A stretch of DNA of 61,430 bases from Alkalimonas sp. Lineage in GTDB: Bacteria > Pseudomonadota > Gammaproteobacteria > Enterobacterales > Alteromonadaceae. Under the pieces are notes generated by a model that searched no databases, was not told where the DNA came from, and worked only from the letters and a program-made list of their open reading frames with translations. The translations under genes were made by a program, and so were the position numbers. The stretch lies in the NCBI RefSeq assembly GCF_020831925.1, contig NZ_JAFIFQ010000018.1, forward strand, positions 1-61,430. Reading direction: 5' to 3'. Each line of letters opens with the position of its first letter. Position 1 is the first letter of the stretch. This document shows, one piece after another, positions 55,238 to 61,430 of this stretch.

Positions 55238-56127
55238 AAAGGCCCCCACTGCCAGAGTAAAGTCCCCAAAAGAATGAAAACCATCAGTGCAGCAGACAAC
55301 CAGATGAAAGCAGGTTCTGGTTGTACATCTTCAGTATCTTTTGCCGCAGCGCGGACATGCCACCAATTGATCTGCTGCTGACCTCGCCCATACGCCAGCA
55401 TCATGGCCTTATGCGCTAACACATTCACCAGCCGGGGGATCCCTCGACTACAACTGGCCAGTCGATTGAGCGCAAAGGGACTAAAACGAAGTTGTGGATT
55501 CCCCGCAATACTTAATCGTGTCTGCACATAGGCAGCGACTTCAGCGACTGTCATTGGCCTCAGACGGTAGGAAAAACTAATGCGTTGGCGCAACTGACGA
55601 AATTGATGCTTGGCCAGTCGCAGATCCAGCTCCGGCTGAGCGAACAGCACCACTTGCAATAATTTACGTTGTTCTGTTTCCAGGTTGGTCAGTAAACGTA
55701 AAGCCTCCAAGGTTTCATCAGGCAGTGCCTGAGCTTCATCAATCACCAGGATCACTTGCTGCTCTCTGGCTGCCAGCAACAACAAATGCCGTTGCAGCAG
55801 CTGATGCAATTGCTGTTGATCGATATTACCTGAATACTGAAGCCCAAGCTCCGCTGCCAAGGCCCAGCGCAGCTCTATGGGCGATAAGGCCGGATCAGGC
55901 AGATAAGCAAGACGCCAGTGAGCTGGTGCCGTATGCAGCAGTTTGCGGCATAAGAGCGTCTTACCGGTACCCACTTCGCCGATAATCTTGATAAAACCTT
56001 CACCGGCAGTCAGTGCCGTCTGCAACACTTCGAACGCCTGCTGATGCGGTGCAAGGCCCACATAAAATGCCGTGTTGGGCGTTAGGCTAAAAGGCAACTG
56101 CGACAGTGCAAAGTGCTGAAGGTACAT
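55234..56127 (-). CDS. mshM: MSHA AAA ATPase MshM
   Basis: An ExeA/GspA-like protein of 297 residues that probably places the secretin or binds peptidoglycan-linked partners. It has Walker A GEVGTGKTLL (about 50-59), Walker B VILVIDEAQALP (about 124-135) and a sensor region with FSYRLRPMTVAEVAAYVQTR. A C-terminal membrane helix lies at about 272-292. It stands between mshL and mshN, with ATGA overlap to mshN. Confidence 0.92.
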   Translation of the reverse strand: MYLQHFALSQLPFSLTPNTAFYVGLAPHQQAFEVLQTALTAGEGFIKIIGEVGTGKTLLCRKLLHTAPAHWRLAYLPDPALSPIELRWALAAELGLQYSGNIDQQQLHQLLQRHLLLLAAREQQVILVIDEAQALPDETLEALRLLTNLETEQRKLLQVVLFAQPELDLRLAKHQFRQLRQRISFSYRLRPMTVAEVAAYVQTRLSIAGNPQLRFSPFALNRLASCSRGIPRLVNVLAHKAMMLAYGRGQQQINWWHVRAAAKDTEDVQPEPAFIWLSAALMVFILLGTLLWQWGPL

Positions 56128-56136
56128 GCACAGCCC

Positions 56137-57804
56137 CTAAGGGTACCAACGATTCAAACTATCTGCCGACTGCTGAATGTGCGGCTGCCATTGTTCCGGC
56201 TCCACCACCACAGGACGCAGTAAAATTACCAGTTCTTTTTTCTGCTCCAACGTATTCTTGCTGGTAAAAAGCTGCCCCAACAATGGAATTGAGCCAAGGA
56301 TCGGCGTGCGTGAAACCATGTCCGTGCTGACCGATTGCATTAACCCTCCAATCACCACAATTTCACCACTGCGAGCCCGGATAATGGTATCCGATTCACG
56401 AATATTGCTCCGAGCCAATGGCAGCACAATATCTTCATTGCTTAAGCGGATAGTTTTAATTTGCTCGGCAGTCTCGGTGACCGAAGGGTGCACATGCAAA
56501 ATAACCTGACCATGCTGGTCAATTTGTGGTGTTACATCCAGTGCAATCCCCGAAAAAAAAGGCTGCAACTCGATCGATGGTGTACTAATGGTCCCGCCAA
56601 CCGTGGCAGTGGTATCACTGCTAATGTTGGTGACGTAGTACTCATCCTGGCCTACTTTAATCACGGCTTTTTGGTTGTTGATGGCGGTCACTCTAGGGCT
56701 GGATAGGACTTGGGCACTGCCTTGAGTTTCCAGCAAATTGATCACACCATTGAAATCAGCATTGCTAAATGAAATTGCCGTGACCCCACCGAGGGCCGCA
56801 CTGGTCGGATTGCCAGGTGTAACACCGCTGGTAGTGAAATTAAAGTCGGTAGAGCGCACAGAAGCCAGCGCATTACTCCAGTTAATACCCTGCTGGTATT
56901 CATCACTCAGAGTCACTTCAATAATACGGGCTTCCAGAATCACTTGACGCTGCAAGTGCTGCTCTGCAACCCCCAGGAAAGTACGTACGGCAGCGATCTC
57001 ATCAGGCATGCCTCGAACCGTCACCAAGCCGGCCTGCGGACTGACCACCACCATACGTTCTGGTCCAGAGCCCAGCATCTGCTGTAAAGCCCCTTGCAGA
57101 TCTTTCCAAAAATCAGTTTCACTCTCGCTATGAATATTGCTGCCGCTGAACTGCTGTTGCATACCCTGTTGGCCACCCAACATCGGGTTTTGAGCCATTG
57201 AACTCATTTGCTGGCCAAAGCGCCCAGCTTGTTGGTTGCCACTGCGCATGTCTTGCGACACCCCACCAGAGTTTACCGAAATGGCCGAGAAGCCACTTCG
57301 CTTTAACATCAAGTAGTTAACGGCTATGGTTTCCGTCCGAAGCCCAGCAGGCATCACCTGGTACACCCGTCCATGCCGACGAATATCAAAACCATATAAA
57401 TCCTGGACAACAGCTAAAGCCTCCGGCAGTGTCACCTGCCGCAGATTCAAACTGATACGCCCTTGCACTTCCGGATGCACTGCGATGCTGTAATCGGTAT
57501 CGGCAACCAGCGACGCAAAGAAATCCGGCAGCTCCACCTGCGTTGCTGCCACATTAAAGCGTGGTTGCATCACCACAGGCTCTGGCAAGGTACTGGCCGC
57601 ATTAAGCAAGTCTTGCGTCACCGAAGGCGGCACGCTAGCCCGCGGCTCAGCCGTAGCAGGCTGCGAACGTGCTGCTGCGGCTTGCTCCAGCTCAGCTTTT
57701 GCCTGCTGAGCCTGATGCCCAACCTGCATCCCTTGACAACCACTCAGTACCAATGCCACAGCACAGCTCAATGTTAACTGCTTGAAATAGGGTTTATTCG
57801 TCAT
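56137..57804 (-). CDS. mshL: MSHA secretin MshL
   Basis: MshL forms the outer-membrane pore for the pilus. The 555-residue lipoprotein (lipobox LVLSGCQ) has a secretin N-terminal STN-like domain (about 95-150; FFASLVADTDYSIAVHPEVQ), a short N1-like domain, and the C-terminal secretin barrel (about 300-550). The barrel carries VLSSPRVTAINNQKAVIKVG and IVVIGGLMQSVSTDMVSRTP motifs. It overlaps mshK by 11 bases. Confidence 0.94.
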   Translation of the reverse strand: MTNKPYFKQLTLSCAVALVLSGCQGMQVGHQAQQAKAELEQAAAARSQPATAEPRASVPPSVTQDLLNAASTLPEPVVMQPRFNVAATQVELPDFFASLVADTDYSIAVHPEVQGRISLNLRQVTLPEALAVVQDLYGFDIRRHGRVYQVMPAGLRTETIAVNYLMLKRSGFSAISVNSGGVSQDMRSGNQQAGRFGQQMSSMAQNPMLGGQQGMQQQFSGSNIHSESETDFWKDLQGALQQMLGSGPERMVVVSPQAGLVTVRGMPDEIAAVRTFLGVAEQHLQRQVILEARIIEVTLSDEYQQGINWSNALASVRSTDFNFTTSGVTPGNPTSAALGGVTAISFSNADFNGVINLLETQGSAQVLSSPRVTAINNQKAVIKVGQDEYYVTNISSDTTATVGGTISTPSIELQPFFSGIALDVTPQIDQHGQVILHVHPSVTETAEQIKTIRLSNEDIVLPLARSNIRESDTIIRARSGEIVVIGGLMQSVSTDMVSRTPILGSIPLLGQLFTSKNTLEQKKELVILLRPVVVEPEQWQPHIQQSADSLNRWYP

Positions 57805-58102
57805 TGTGTGTCATCTTTTGGAATAGAAATAGTTGAAGTTGCTCACCTGCCCGTGCCAACACCACGTGGTCAGGATGTATGGCCTGTAGCACATAGCCAT
57901 GAATCTCATCGCCAGCTTTAAGGAGTTGCCCATTAACCACTGCCAAAGCACCAGATTCCTGCCAGCGTATTAAATGCAACTGCAGACTGGTTGCCTCTTG
58001 TTGCTGAGCAGCACTGGCTATCGCCCTGGCTGGCCTGGTAGGATCCGCACAGACAGCAAAACTTACCAACAGCAGTACACTAAAGCTGAATAAAATCTGC
58101 AT
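57794..58102 (-). CDS. mshK: MSHA biogenesis protein MshK
   Basis: A 102-residue secreted PilP-like protein beginning MQILFSFSVLLLVSFAVCAD, with a signal peptide and a compact domain. That domain carries the DPTRP opening and LQLHLIRWQESGALAVVNGQ and GDEIHGYVLQAIHPDHVVLA. It should link the inner-membrane complex to MshL. The ATG at 58102 opens the signal peptide; it lies 23 bases inside mshJ. Confidence 0.86.
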   Translation of the reverse strand: MQILFSFSVLLLVSFAVCADPTRPARAIASAAQQQEATSLQLHLIRWQESGALAVVNGQLLKAGDEIHGYVLQAIHPDHVVLARAGEQLQLFLFQKMTHNDE

Positions 58103-58718
58103 GGTCCCCCACCGTGACAAGTTCAATCGAAAGTTCAGCCAATGGATGATCGAGCACTCGGTAATGCAAGCTTCGCCAGCCTAGCTGCCATGGTAGCTGC
58201 TCCAAGCTAGAGAGCAGCTCCGTCAGATTTTGGAAGTTGCCCTGAATCACCAAACGGATACTGTGTTCAAATAGTAATGGCACTTGGCTCTCGTCATAGG
58301 CCAGCGCTTGTGGCGTCATGCTATTTAATGACATCAGACGGACCCGGCTATCGTTAAGTAACAGACTTTGCAACATAGGCAGCATTTTATCCGCCCCGAC
58401 AAAATGAACTGTGCGCTCAGCCAACTCCTGCTCCAACTGGCTCAAACGCTGCTCCTGACGCTGGATCCGCTGACGATGTTGCTGGTTAATGTCACGGCCT
58501 AGCTCGCTTTGCAAAGCAGCGATCCCGAGCTCTGTTTGCCTCACTTGTTCCTCAACACTGACCAGCTGCGTTCTCTGCTGCTGCAACGACAACCATGCTG
58601 GCTCCAGCAGTACAATAACCATCAACCAAACCAACAAACCTAGGCTGGCAAAAAATACCAATCGACGTTCACGCAGTTGCAGTTGCTGAAATTTGTTTCT
58701 TAGCTGCAGCCAGTTCAT
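58080..58718 (-). CDS. mshJ: MSHA alignment protein MshJ (PilO-like)
   Basis: A 212-residue bitopic protein with a membrane helix (about 24-43), a periplasmic coiled coil rich in glutamine (about 45-95) and a PilO-like ferredoxin-fold end (about 110-205). That end contains LLLNDSRVRLMSLNSMTP and FEHSIRLVIQGNFQNLTELL. It overlaps the preceding gene by 4 bases, typical of the mshI-mshJ string. Confidence 0.88.
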   Translation of the reverse strand: MNWLQLRNKFQQLQLRERRLVFFASLGLLVWLMVIVLLEPAWLSLQQQRTQLVSVEEQVRQTELGIAALQSELGRDINQQHRQRIQRQEQRLSQLEQELAERTVHFVGADKMLPMLQSLLLNDSRVRLMSLNSMTPQALAYDESQVPLLFEHSIRLVIQGNFQNLTELLSSLEQLPWQLGWRSLHYRVLDHPLAELSIELVTVGDHADFIQL

Positions 58719-59308
58719 AAAGCACTCCCCGGCTGCGCCTCAACCTGGAACAACAAAAGTCCGGCATCATCGGTATGCTCCAGCTTCAGCCGCTGAAAAC
58801 TTTGTCCTTTAAAGTAGGGATGCTGGGCCAACCGGGACAACCAACCTGGAACCTCAGCAGAACGTAATGCATAGCCAGTAAAGCTGCTGCGCTGTTGCTG
58901 CAACTTGAAATCGCTCAGCCAAAGCTCAGGCACATCGGCTATTTCTAAATGCGCCAATACCTCAGAAAATCGTACTTGCAGTTGCTGTTGTTGCTGAAGT
59001 AGCTGCATGATCCGCTCAGTACGTTGGATACGTGCTTGCAATGCTGACTGGGCTGCCAATAATTCTGTAGATGCTGTTCGTTGCTGCAACAGCTGCTGGA
59101 ACTGTTCTTGTTGTTGCAACTGTTGCGTCAGCTGTTGCTGTGATTGTTGTAGGCGGCTATTGACCTGCTGCTGCTGGTAACTAATGCTCCCAAACAGCAG
59201 CAACAACACTGCGGCACACCCACCAAGTAGCAGGCTAAGCTGTGGCAGGCTCCACTGTTCGGCAACTGGCAGCAATGATTGCTCAAATAAATTAACGTGC
59301 GTTTTCAA
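58715..59308 (-). CDS. PilN-like MSHA inner-membrane protein (MshI2)
   Basis: A 197-residue bitopic protein starting MKTHVNLFEQSLLPV, with a membrane helix at about 24-44 and a long glutamine-rich periplasmic coiled coil (about 48-110), then a short C-terminal domain (about 120-195; IADVPELWLSDFKLQQQ). Position between the PilM-like mshI and PilO-like mshJ and the NLF motif identify it as the PilN equivalent. It overlaps mshI by 17 bases. Confidence 0.85.
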   Translation of the reverse strand: MKTHVNLFEQSLLPVAEQWSLPQLSLLLGGCAAVLLLLFGSISYQQQQVNSRLQQSQQQLTQQLQQQEQFQQLLQQRTASTELLAAQSALQARIQRTERIMQLLQQQQQLQVRFSEVLAHLEIADVPELWLSDFKLQQQRSSFTGYALRSAEVPGWLSRLAQHPYFKGQSFQRLKLEHTDDAGLLLFQVEAQPGSAL

Positions 59309-60248
59309 GCTTGATCTCCTGCACAGCTAATACTTGCGAGCCAAGTGCCGCGGCCAAAGGCACAGCAAATTGCGCCTGTTGCACAAGTGGTAAGTCTGGA
59401 AACCACTGACTGAAATCCATCAACTCGACTTTGGCAAAGCCCAGTTCGCGGAAAAAGCCAGCGATATTCTCCTGCAGTTCGGTATCCAATGCCAGAAACA
59501 TGTGTTTCACAGGCGCTTGCTTCATCTGACCTTCGAAATAATCCACGGAGCGCTGCACTTCCAGTCCCAAGGTATCCAGGTAGCCTTGCTGCAAGGCATC
59601 CAGACTAAGCTGTTCCAGTTGCTGTAAGCCGCGGATACGTCGGGAAAAACAAACCTGTGCCCCCCGTACAATCATCATGGAAATATCCTGACCACTGCGA
59701 TGCGAAAGTACCAGAGTCGGTTGAGGCTGTGCAGGTATGAGGTCTTTTAACAGCCACTCTTCAGGCAGGATAGTAGTAATGGGAAGCTTAGCTTGGTGGA
59801 CACAACGAACCAGCTCTCGCAATTGATCCTGACTGCTGACAACTAACTGTAGGCGTGGCATTTGTTGCTGGTGCGAACTTGGTAAGTCCAGATAATCAAA
59901 CTGCATATCATCCAGCTCTAAGCTCACCAACTCTTTCAATTGCCAACGCAAAGCTGCTTTTAATTCGGCTTCTGGGACTTGTGGCTTATCAACTTGCACC
60001 AACTGATAAAACTCCGGTGCCAGTACCAGCAAAACATCGGCCACAGCAGGTAGTTCTTTTAAACACTGTTCCAACGGCTTGGCCCAATCAGCACCCTGAA
60101 AGCTCAGAGTGCGCCGAAAGGTGCACTGCATGGAGTCACCTTGTTTTGTCAGCACGATAATACTACAGCTGTCTTCCTGCCAATGCAGACCAGCAACAGC
60201 ATGATGATGCGTCTGTTTATCGAAAAGCTTTCGTAGCGATGCCCACAT
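59292..60248 (-). CDS. mshI: MSHA biogenesis protein MshI (PilM-like)
   Basis: A 318-residue cytosolic protein with an actin-like PilM/FtsA-type fold and first gene of the MSHA cluster here. Features are HHHAVAGLHWQEDSCSIIVL at the N terminus (strand and turn like the actin phosphate loop), VLLVLAPEFYQLVQVDKPQV, and LEVQRSVDYFEGQMKQAPVK near 225-245, the PilM motif of a tyrosine-containing helix. The upstream gap (60249-60338) is divergent and should hold the mshI promoter. Confidence 0.9.
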   Translation of the reverse strand: MWASLRKLFDKQTHHHAVAGLHWQEDSCSIIVLTKQGDSMQCTFRRTLSFQGADWAKPLEQCLKELPAVADVLLVLAPEFYQLVQVDKPQVPEAELKAALRWQLKELVSLELDDMQFDYLDLPSSHQQQMPRLQLVVSSQDQLRELVRCVHQAKLPITTILPEEWLLKDLIPAQPQPTLVLSHRSGQDISMMIVRGAQVCFSRRIRGLQQLEQLSLDALQQGYLDTLGLEVQRSVDYFEGQMKQAPVKHMFLALDTELQENIAGFFRELGFAKVELMDFSQWFPDLPLVQQAQFAVPLAAALGSQVLAVQEIKLENAR

Positions 60249-60338
60249 AAACGCTATAACCTGTTTGCTAAGCCGCTATAATAAACGACTTTATTATTGT
60301 TGTGATTGTATTCAGGTATCTTTCAGGTTCAGCTTAGC

Positions 60339-61268
60339 ATGATGAACAAGAAGCCAGCAAATAACTGGCAACAAATCTACGATCCTTTGTTTGATCAGCA
60401 TCAACTTAAGCTGTGGTTATATCAAGCTGCTCGGTCAACAGATGCACTCTCCGGAAACAAACGGCTCAAACTTCACTATCCGCTTAAACTGGCCCAGCAG
60501 CAAGGTAAAAAGGGTATCTTGACCTTTGGTGGTGCTTTTTCTAATCACCTTGCAGCCACAGCCACAGCATGCCAGCAACACAACATGTTATCTATTGGCA
60601 TGGTTCGCACCGATCAGGTGGATGCAAAAAACCCAACCCTGAAGCAATGCCATGCCTTAGGTATGCAACTCGTTCCGGTAAGCCGCACTGAGTATCGTTT
60701 GCGTAACAACCTCGACTGGTTGGCTCAGCTGCAGCAGCGCTATCCAGATTTTCTGATGGTACCGGAGGGAGGTACTTCAAAGCTTGGTGTGCAAGGCGTG
60801 AGTGAGCTTGATTTAACGATGACCCCAGATGGGCGGAGCCAGTTTATTGTCACAGCCACCGGCAGTGGCGGCACCATCGCCGGGCTCGCTCTTGGTAACC
60901 CAGATGCTCAGGTGATTGGTATAGCCGTGGTTAAAGATACAGCTTTGCCGGATAAGGTGACGCATTTTTGCCAACACGCAAGCAACTGGCAGCTGGTGAC
61001 TTCCTATGCCGGTAAGGGCTATGGCCGTTTTGATGCAGGGCTGCTGCAGTTTTGTCTGGATTTCAGACAGCGCCACCAAATCATGCTCGAGCCTATCTAC
61101 ACTGGTAAAGCGATGCATGCACTGTACCAGTTGATCACACAGGGAACATTTCCTAAAGGCAGCTGCATTAGCTTCTTCCATACCGGTGGCTTGCAAGGAC
61201 TGGCGGGATTACATTACCGGGGTTTACTCTCTGAGGCAGACTATCAAACGCTTATGGCTTTAGGCTGA
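60339..61268 (+). CDS. ACC deaminase/D-cysteine desulfhydrase family PLP enzyme
   Basis: A 309-residue fold-type II PLP protein. The SGNKRLKLHYPL motif includes the PLP lysine region, GGAFSNHLAATATAC the Ser-Asn loop that binds substrate, and TGSGGTIAGLALG the phosphate-cup loop. FFHTGGLQGLAGL near the C terminus is typical. The family contains D-cysteine desulfhydrase and true ACC deaminase; the latter needs specific residues I cannot score, so desulfhydrase or another amino-acid lyase is at least as likely. Start is ATG 60339 (or 60342); the TTG at 60306 is less likely. It is convergent with the rRNA operon. Confidence 0.88.
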   Translation: MMNKKPANNWQQIYDPLFDQHQLKLWLYQAARSTDALSGNKRLKLHYPLKLAQQQGKKGILTFGGAFSNHLAATATACQQHNMLSIGMVRTDQVDAKNPTLKQCHALGMQLVPVSRTEYRLRNNLDWLAQLQQRYPDFLMVPEGGTSKLGVQGVSELDLTMTPDGRSQFIVTATGSGGTIAGLALGNPDAQVIGIAVVKDTALPDKVTHFCQHASNWQLVTSYAGKGYGRFDAGLLQFCLDFRQRHQIMLEPIYTGKAMHALYQLITQGTFPKGSCISFFHTGGLQGLAGLHYRGLLSEADYQTLMALG

Positions 61269-61348
61269 AACACTCATACAGGCTCGCCACAACAGCCAGC
61301 GCAGCGCTGTGGCTGCCATGCGGAGTGCTCCGTCAGACGCTGCAACGC

Positions 61349-61373
61349 AAAAAGCCCACTCGGTTGAGTGGGC
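61349..61373 (-). terminator. rRNA operon terminator
   Basis: On the minus strand GCCCACTC-AACC-GAGTGGGC is a perfect 8-bp stem followed by five T. It lies 16 bases after the 5S 3' end, the usual distance for an rrn terminator. Confidence 0.88.
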
Positions 61374-61389
61374 TCTTGGCTTTATTGGG

Positions 61390-61430
61390 TGCCTGGCGGT
61401 GTACTACTCTCGCATGGCGAATGCCACACT
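61390..61430 (-). rRNA. rrf: 5S ribosomal RNA, 3' end (cut by window edge)
   Basis: Read on the minus strand, the last 41 bases contain AGTGTGGC, CCATGCGAGAGTAG and CCGCCAGGCA, which is the 3' part of gammaproteobacterial 5S rRNA (compare E. coli ...CCATGCGAGAGTAGGGAACTGCCAGGC). The rest of the gene and presumably the 16S-23S operon lie beyond the window. A strong terminator follows. Confidence 0.92.

Noticed and set aside
58715-59310. Dense CAG/CTG tracts resembling microsatellites
   Set aside because: They encode glutamine-rich coiled coil in the PilN-like protein; similar tracts in the kinase have the same cause.
60339-61268. True ACC deaminase
   Set aside because: The family also contains D-cysteine desulfhydrases; the distinguishing residues were not verified, so only the family is called.

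Overview
The window is about 61 kb of a gammaproteobacterial chromosome. MSHA pilus genes next to mreBCD, a leuABCD operon with a leucine leader peptide, nudC-hemE beside rsd, fkpA-WD40-slyX, pmbA/yjgA and the edge of an rRNA operon together suggest the Alteromonadales/Chromatiaceae group (Rheinheimera, Alishewanella or Arsukibacterium-like). The genus is an inference from gene order and protein style, not from a database match. Coding density is high, and I see no insertion sequence, prophage, CRISPR array or tRNA gene.

Layout. 1-2.4 kb, minus strand: the glrK(qseE)-qseG-glrR envelope-stress signalling operon, preceded by a 60-residue membrane peptide and an odd inverted/direct repeat structure. 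2.78-7.65 kb, plus: leuL-attenuator-leuABCD, the complete leucine branch from 2-ketoisovalerate. 7.85-14.3 kb: an accessory stretch with a TonB-C lipoprotein coupled to an alpha/beta hydrolase lipoprotein, YbjQ, a serine beta-lactamase-like hydrolase, a DUF4019 protein, a short-chain dehydrogenase, a small secreted or anchored protein and a DUF3667 membrane protein. 14.4-29.2 kb: housekeeping genes (sthA, hemE, nudC, rsd, fkpA-type PPIase, WD40 lipoprotein, slyX, yheV, ABC-F yheS, TIGR02444, DUF3149, CBS protein, pmbA, yjgA, two bacterial PH-domain membrane proteins). A strong candidate small RNA lies between hemE and nudC. 29.4-31.8 kb: yfiR-yfiN-yfiB, a periplasm-to-cytoplasm switch for cyclic-di-GMP synthesis.

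31.9-60.2 kb is an almost uninterrupted minus-strand block. Read in its own direction it runs mshI, a pilN-like gene, mshJ, K, L, M, N, E, G, B, A, C, D, O, P, Q (the MSHA type IV pilus), then mreB-mreC-mreD (cell shape), maf, rng, yhdP, a nitrilase-family amidase, tldD and finally ilvE. Most neighbours overlap by 1-23 bases, which implies translational coupling. The secretion half (mshI to mshG) and the pilin half (mshB to mshQ) are probably separate transcripts, as described for Vibrio cholerae; a TATACT box lies just upstream of mshB. mshF is absent from its usual place. 60.3-61.4 kb holds a PLP-dependent ACC deaminase/D-cysteine desulfhydrase homologue, convergent with the 3' end of a 5S rRNA gene and its terminator.

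Functionally, two leucine loci (leuABCD and ilvE) share the window, as do two TldD/PmbA partners (pmbA and tldD) at separate sites. The YfiRNB c-di-GMP module lies near the MSHA pilus genes, whose MshE ATPase is a known c-di-GMP effector family. The most novel signals are non-coding: the sRNA candidate at 17162-17248, the palindromic promoter of yfiRNB, the two-hairpin leader of the CBS-domain gene, the hairpin that holds the mreC ribosome-binding site, and the repeat structure before the glrK operon.
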